DNA of 16,546 bases from an uncultured Ruminococcus sp. (GTDB taxonomy: Bacteria > Bacillota > Clostridia > Oscillospirales > Ruminococcaceae). Shown piece by piece: positions 13,713 through 16,546 of this stretch; the stretch's first letter is position 1; every line of letters starts with the position of its first letter. The position numbers and the translations under genes were made by a program. The notes below the pieces were generated by a model. The model searched no databases. It was not told where the DNA came from and saw nothing but the letters and a program-made list of their open reading frames with translations. The stretch spans positions 1-16,546 of the forward strand of contig CALCRR010000055.1 of assembly GCA_937894495.1 (NCBI GenBank). Reading direction: 5' to 3'.

Positions 13713-14480
13713 ATGTGCGAGCTGTTCGGCGCGAGCCTGAAGAGAAAAGCTGATTTGAAAAACTATCTGAAGGAGTTTTACAGTCACTGTACCATGCACC
13801 CCCACGGCTGGGGGATCATGAGCGAGTCGGACGGCAGCCTGTTCATCGAAAAGGAAGCTGTAAGGGCTGACAGAAGCGATAATCTGAAATATATAATAGG
13901 AACTCTGCCCATGCAGAGCATAACCCTTGCCCACATACGCTATGCCACCGTGGGCTCCATGATACAGGAAAACGCCCACCCCTTTACGGCGCTTGACAAA
14001 AACGGGCGCCGCTGGACCCTTATCCACAACGGCACCATCTACTCGGGCTTTGAGCTTATGAAGTATCTGGAGCTGCAAAAGGGAGACACAGACTCTGAAA
14101 GGGTCTTTATGTATTTTATGGATATGGTGAACGCCGCCATCGACCAAAAGGGGGAGCTGACCTGCGAGGACAGGTTTGAGCTGGTTGAGGAGCTGGCACT
14201 CAGGCTGTCCGCCAGAAACAAGTTCAACTTTATGATATATGACGGCGAGCTTTTGTATGTACACAAAAATATGAAGGGTACCCTGTCCTACGAGCATGAC
14301 GAAAACGGCTATGTTTTCTCCACCCAGCCCCTTGCAGGCGGCGAAGGCTGGGACAGCTTCCCACTGTGCAGGGTGGCTGCCTATAAAAACGGCGAGAGGG
14401 TATTTGTGGGCAAGCACCACAATAATCTGTTTATTCCTACTCTTGATTATATCAGTGCATTCGATGCTATGAATATCTGA
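13713..14480 (+). CDS. Class II glutamine amidotransferase, EgtC-like
   Basis: A 255-residue Ntn-hydrolase of the GATase_4 type. Starting at ATG 13713 gives MCELFGAS, so after Met removal Cys becomes the N-terminal nucleophile, as this class requires; AAAGGCGG lies seven bases upstream. Upstream in-frame ATGs (13662, 13707) would bury the Cys. Other signatures: HPHGWGI (29-35), AHIRYATVG (73-81), ENAHPF (86-91) and the substrate-loop IHNGTI (104-109). The protein is a single domain without a synthase partner, as in EgtC, which removes a gamma-glutamyl group during ergothioneine synthesis. Third gene of the operon, 60 bases after the GshA-like gene. With two gamma-glutamyl ligases upstream, it is best read as the hydrolase that trims or recycles the gamma-glutamyl group. 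The operon ends at the hairpin at 14502. Confidence 0.85.
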   Translation: MCELFGASLKRKADLKNYLKEFYSHCTMHPHGWGIMSESDGSLFIEKEAVRADRSDNLKYIIGTLPMQSITLAHIRYATVGSMIQENAHPFTALDKNGRRWTLIHNGTIYSGFELMKYLELQKGDTDSERVFMYFMDMVNAAIDQKGELTCEDRFELVEELALRLSARNKFNFMIYDGELLYVHKNMKGTLSYEHDENGYVFSTQPLAGGEGWDSFPLCRVAAYKNGERVFVGKHHNNLFIPTLDYISAFDAMNI

Positions 14481-14501
14481 TATATATATCTGAAAAATAA
14501 A

Positions 14502-14552
14502 AAGGTATCCCCCGTGGTCGGTGATGATCAATCGACCGTCAGGGGATACTTT
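14502..14552 (+). terminator. Terminator of the ligase operon; copy 1 of a 51-nt repeat
   Basis: AAGGTATCCCC pairs with GGGGATACTT (one G-U) and an inner stem GGTCG/CGACC adds to it. A T-rich tract follows, and A-tracts precede. It lies 21 bases after the amidotransferase stop. The reverse complement of 15501-15551 is identical at 50 of 51 positions. Confidence 0.85.
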
Positions 14553-14634
14553 ATTTTTTGACTGAAAGTCCGGATAGTGCTGCCGCCATGTGCAGGGGGT
14601 GGGATAGTAAAAGTGTCAGCTTTAATACTAAAGG

Positions 14635-14678
14635 CATAGTATGAAGAAGAAAAACGAAAGGAAAAGACTCATACTATG
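14635..14678 (+). promoter_or_regulatory. Inverted repeat enclosing the ribosome site and start codon of the ZIP gene
   Basis: CATAGTATGA (14635-14644) and TCATACTATG (14669-14678) are perfect 10-bp arms. The right arm contains the ATG start, and the AAAGGA ribosome site (14657-14662) is in the 24-base loop. It may be a metal-regulator operator or an mRNA hairpin that hides the start codon. Confidence 0.5.
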
Positions 14679-15461
14679 AACGGTTTATTATGGGCTGCCG
14701 CAGGCACAGGGTTTACTTTTTTTATGACTGCTCTGGGGGCTTCGGTGGTGTTTTTTATGAAAAAGCAAAGCAGCGAAGGGGTGCAGAAAATTTTTCTGGG
14801 CTTCGCTGCGGGAGTTATGATAGCAGCGTCGGTGTGGAGCCTGCTGATACCTGCCATCGAAGAAGCCGAACAGCTGGGCAGGATAGGCTGGATACCAGCC
14901 GCAGGGGGCTTTGCGGCTGGGGGAGCTTTTTTGATGCTGCTTGATAAGTTCATGCCATTTTTTCACCCCGAGCCCCACAGGGCAGAGGGCGTAAAGCAGG
15001 GGCTGCGGCACTCAGCTATGCTGATATTCGCCATTACGCTGCACAATATCCCCGAGGGCATGGCGGTGGGGCTGGCTTTTGCGCTGGCAGCCAAGGAGAA
15101 CAGCTCGGTGCTGCTGGCGTCTGCCATTGCTTTAGCCATTGGCATGGGCATACAGAATTTTCCCGAGGGCGCAGCCATTGCCATGCCTGTGAGACAGTCG
15201 GGGGCAGGCAGGCTCAAAGCCTTTCTCTGGGGTGCAGCCTCGGGTATAGTTGAGCCGATATTCGGCTTGCTGACCGTGCTGATATCCGGCTCGGTAATTG
15301 AGTTTTTGCCGTGGCTGTTGTCCTTTGCCGCAGGTGCTATGCTCTACGTGGTAGCAGATGAGCTGATACCCGAAGCCCACCTTGAGGGCTCAAGACTGGG
15401 CACTATCGGCGTTATGGCAGGCTTTATGCTTATGATGATACTTGACGTTGCACTGGGCTGA
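14676..15461 (+). CDS. ZIP-family divalent metal transporter (GufA/ZupT type)
   Basis: A 261-residue membrane protein with about eight helices. The two ZIP signatures are clear: HNIPEG (123-128) and QNFPEG (160-165) line the metal path, and DELIPEAH (228-235) is a further family motif. The loop after the third helix has a short histidine patch, FFHPEPHR. ZIP proteins move zinc, iron or manganese into the cytoplasm; the exact metal is not readable here. AAAGGA is 13 bases from the ATG, a long spacing, inside the loop of an inverted repeat that includes the start codon. The gene stands alone between two copies of a 51-nt hairpin in opposite orientation. No convincing sigma-A promoter was found in the 120 bases upstream. 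Confidence 0.9.
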   Translation: MNGLLWAAAGTGFTFFMTALGASVVFFMKKQSSEGVQKIFLGFAAGVMIAASVWSLLIPAIEEAEQLGRIGWIPAAGGFAAGGAFLMLLDKFMPFFHPEPHRAEGVKQGLRHSAMLIFAITLHNIPEGMAVGLAFALAAKENSSVLLASAIALAIGMGIQNFPEGAAIAMPVRQSGAGRLKAFLWGAASGIVEPIFGLLTVLISGSVIEFLPWLLSFAAGAMLYVVADELIPEAHLEGSRLGTIGVMAGFMLMMILDVALG

Positions 15462-15500
15462 AAAAGCCGTGAGCGCAGCTTAATAGCTGCTTAATAAATA

Positions 15501-15551
15501 AAGGTATCCCCTGACGGTCGATTGATCATCACCGACCACGGGGGATACCTT
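15501..15551 (-). terminator. Terminator; copy 2 of the 51-nt repeat, inverted
   Basis: AAGGTATCCCC and GGGGATACCTT form a perfect 11-bp outer stem. The T-rich tract lies on the minus-strand side (CCTTTATTTATT), so it terminates the surface-protein gene best, and may also stop the ZIP transcript coming the other way. Confidence 0.8.
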
Positions 15552-15611
15552 ATCACCGCTGTCCAACAATTATCCGCTGTCCGTCAGACACCGGCGAAGC
15601 CAACAAGATCA

Positions 15612-15637
15612 GCCCTTCTCCCCTCGGGGAAAAGGGC
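15612..15637. other. GC-rich hairpin after the surface-protein stop
   Basis: GCCCTTCTCCCC and GGGGAAAAGGGC pair over 12 positions (one G-U or mismatch) around a two-base turn, 14 bases beyond the stop at 15651. No good T-run follows on the minus strand, so the repeat at 15501-15551 is the more likely terminator. Confidence 0.45.
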
Positions 15638-15650
15638 AATAATTATGTTA

Positions 15651-16546
15651 TTACAGCCATAGCCCGTATGTGGAGTATCCCCCCGAGCTGCGAACTCTGC
15701 GAGAGGTTATCTCAATGCCCGATATGAGCTTTGCGCTTTGTATGCTGTCTAAAATGTATGAGCTGGAGCTGTGCCTTACGCTGGGCGATAAAAGCTTTCC
15801 GCCGAAGCCCTTGGCTGTCACCGCCACCACGCAGTTGTCGCTCACCGAGCCTGCCAGGTCTTTAAGGTCTGAAAAGCTGTTCGTCTGCTCGGCGCTCTCA
15901 CCCGAGGATATCTTTATCTCAAAGGTGAACTCCTTATAGCCGCAGTATTGTCCGCAGCCTGTAACTGCCACGGTAGCTCTGCCCACGGCGGTGTTGTTGT
16001 AGTATTTTACCTTATAGTCTATCTCAGGCACCAGCCTGCTGCCGTCAAGGTAGATGTTGAAGCTTGGCTCGATCTTTCTGCCTGTGTACTTCATAACGCT
16101 TGGCAGGTCGCTCTCGCAGTCGGACATGGCAGCCTTGGTCCTCACTGTAACGGTGCCTGAAAGCTTGCCGGGGTATCTTCTGCCGTCGATATATTTTACT
16201 GCCTGCACTGCATATTCATACTTGGTCTTTGAGGGCAGAGCCATGTCAACATAGCTGGTGGAGGTCACCTCTGCGGCTTCATAAAAGCTGTCCTGGGCGT
16301 CGGTGAGCCTGCGCTGTATGATATAGCCGTCCGCCTCGCTGACAGGCTGCCACGAAAGCTGAACGTGGTCCTGATAAACGCCGTCAGCCGCCACCGACTG
16401 CGCCGCCTTGGTGTATACCGCACCGCCGCTCACTCCCACATCACCGCTTACATTATCGGAGTAGGTGTTATCGGCGATCACTATCTTAGCGCCCTCTCTT
16501 ATATTTATGCCCCTGCCGCCGCTGCCGCTGAGGGCGTTGCCGCTGG
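15651..16546 (-). CDS. Secreted surface protein, C-terminal part: beta-helix end, Fn3 and Ig-like domains (partial)
   Basis: The frame is open to the window edge, so the N-terminus and signal peptide are missing. The visible ~298 residues start with a Gly/Ser-rich repeat (GSGGRGINI, then EGAKIVIADNTYSDN and SGGAVYT) like the end of a right-handed beta-helix. A fibronectin type III domain follows (VQLSWQPVSEADGYIIQRR ... YEYAVQAV). Next is an Ig-like unit typical of clostridial surface proteins (FNIYLDGSRLVPEIDYKVKY, then YNNTAVGRATVAVTG), and a Ser-rich tail ending in STYGLWL with no LPxTG or dockerin. A role in adhesion or polysaccharide binding is usual for such proteins but not shown here. 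Any apparent start near 16481 is internal. Confidence 0.78.
   Translation of the reverse strand, partial: SGNALSGSGGRGINIREGAKIVIADNTYSDNVSGDVGVSGGAVYTKAAQSVAADGVYQDHVQLSWQPVSEADGYIIQRRLTDAQDSFYEAAEVTSTSYVDMALPSKTKYEYAVQAVKYIDGRRYPGKLSGTVTVRTKAAMSDCESDLPSVMKYTGRKIEPSFNIYLDGSRLVPEIDYKVKYYNNTAVGRATVAVTGCGQYCGYKEFTFEIKISSGESAEQTNSFSDLKDLAGSVSDNCVVAVTAKGFGGKLLSPSVRHSSSSYILDSIQSAKLISGIEITSRRVRSSGGYSTYGLWL

Noticed and set aside
13056..14531. A 491-codon open frame on the minus strand
   Set aside because: It lies antisense to the GshA-like and amidotransferase genes, whose family motifs are clear. The product has no recognisable domain and an improbable composition, so it is a codon-bias shadow.
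14557..14586. TTGACT as a -35 box for the ZIP gene
   Set aside because: The region 17 bases downstream reads TGCCGC, which is not a -10 box, and the TTGACT overlaps the T-tract end of the terminator.

Overview
The window looks like a chromosomal segment of a low-to-moderate GC, Gram-positive gut Clostridium-class organism, most like Ruminococcus or another Oscillospiraceae. This rests on the strong AGGAGG ribosome sites, consensus sigma-A promoters, an ECF sigma / zf-HC2 anti-sigma / DUF4097 lipoprotein operon, a DUF6110 plus P1B-ATPase pair, an Fn3-type surface protein and many short palindromic repeats. No rRNA, tRNA or CRISPR array was seen. The genus is an inference.

Layout: (1) 1-840, the broken end of a mobilisable element. 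A MobC-like accessory protein overlaps a MOBP relaxase whose C-terminus is replaced in frame by a membrane tail resembling YfhO. (2) 848-1891, a single-gene unit for a four-pass membrane protein with a C-terminal zinc ribbon. (3) 1975-3885 (minus), a TgpA-like membrane protein whose transglutaminase domain has lost its catalytic residues, followed by a palindromic repeat at 3941-4155. (4) 4360-6882, an operon for an ECF sigma factor, its anti-sigma factor and a DUF4097 lipoprotein, with a candidate self-recognised ECF promoter. (5) 6888-7367 (minus), a small amidase_6 protein. (6) 7439-10126 (minus), a two-gene operon for a DUF6110 protein with a GxxxG membrane helix and a P1B-type ATPase with an SCALKLAMP metal motif. 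This resembles ferrosome (fezA-fezB) clusters and has two DtxR-like palindromes behind a consensus-like promoter. A 166-bp MITE-like element sits between the ATPase stop and its terminator.

(7) 10127-10858 holds no gene; it contains heptanucleotide arrays and small palindromes. (8) 10859-14480 is the most interesting unit. A perfect sigma-A promoter with a palindromic operator drives two glutamate-cysteine ligase homologues of different families (GCS2/EgtA-like and GCS1/GshA-like) in tandem, followed by a class II glutamine amidotransferase of the EgtC type. Together they look like a gamma-glutamyl addition and removal cassette, with no EgtB, EgtD or glutathione synthetase in view. (9) 14676-15461 is a ZIP metal transporter, framed by two nearly identical 51-nt terminator hairpins in opposite orientation. 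(10) 15651-16546 (minus) is the 3' part of a secreted repeat/Fn3 surface protein that runs off the window.

Recurring themes are thiol and metal homeostasis (ferrosome-like ATPase, gamma-glutamyl ligases, ZIP), cell-envelope response (ECF operon, amidase, surface protein) and an unusual density of small repeats. All functional assignments come from reading motifs by eye; no database search was possible.
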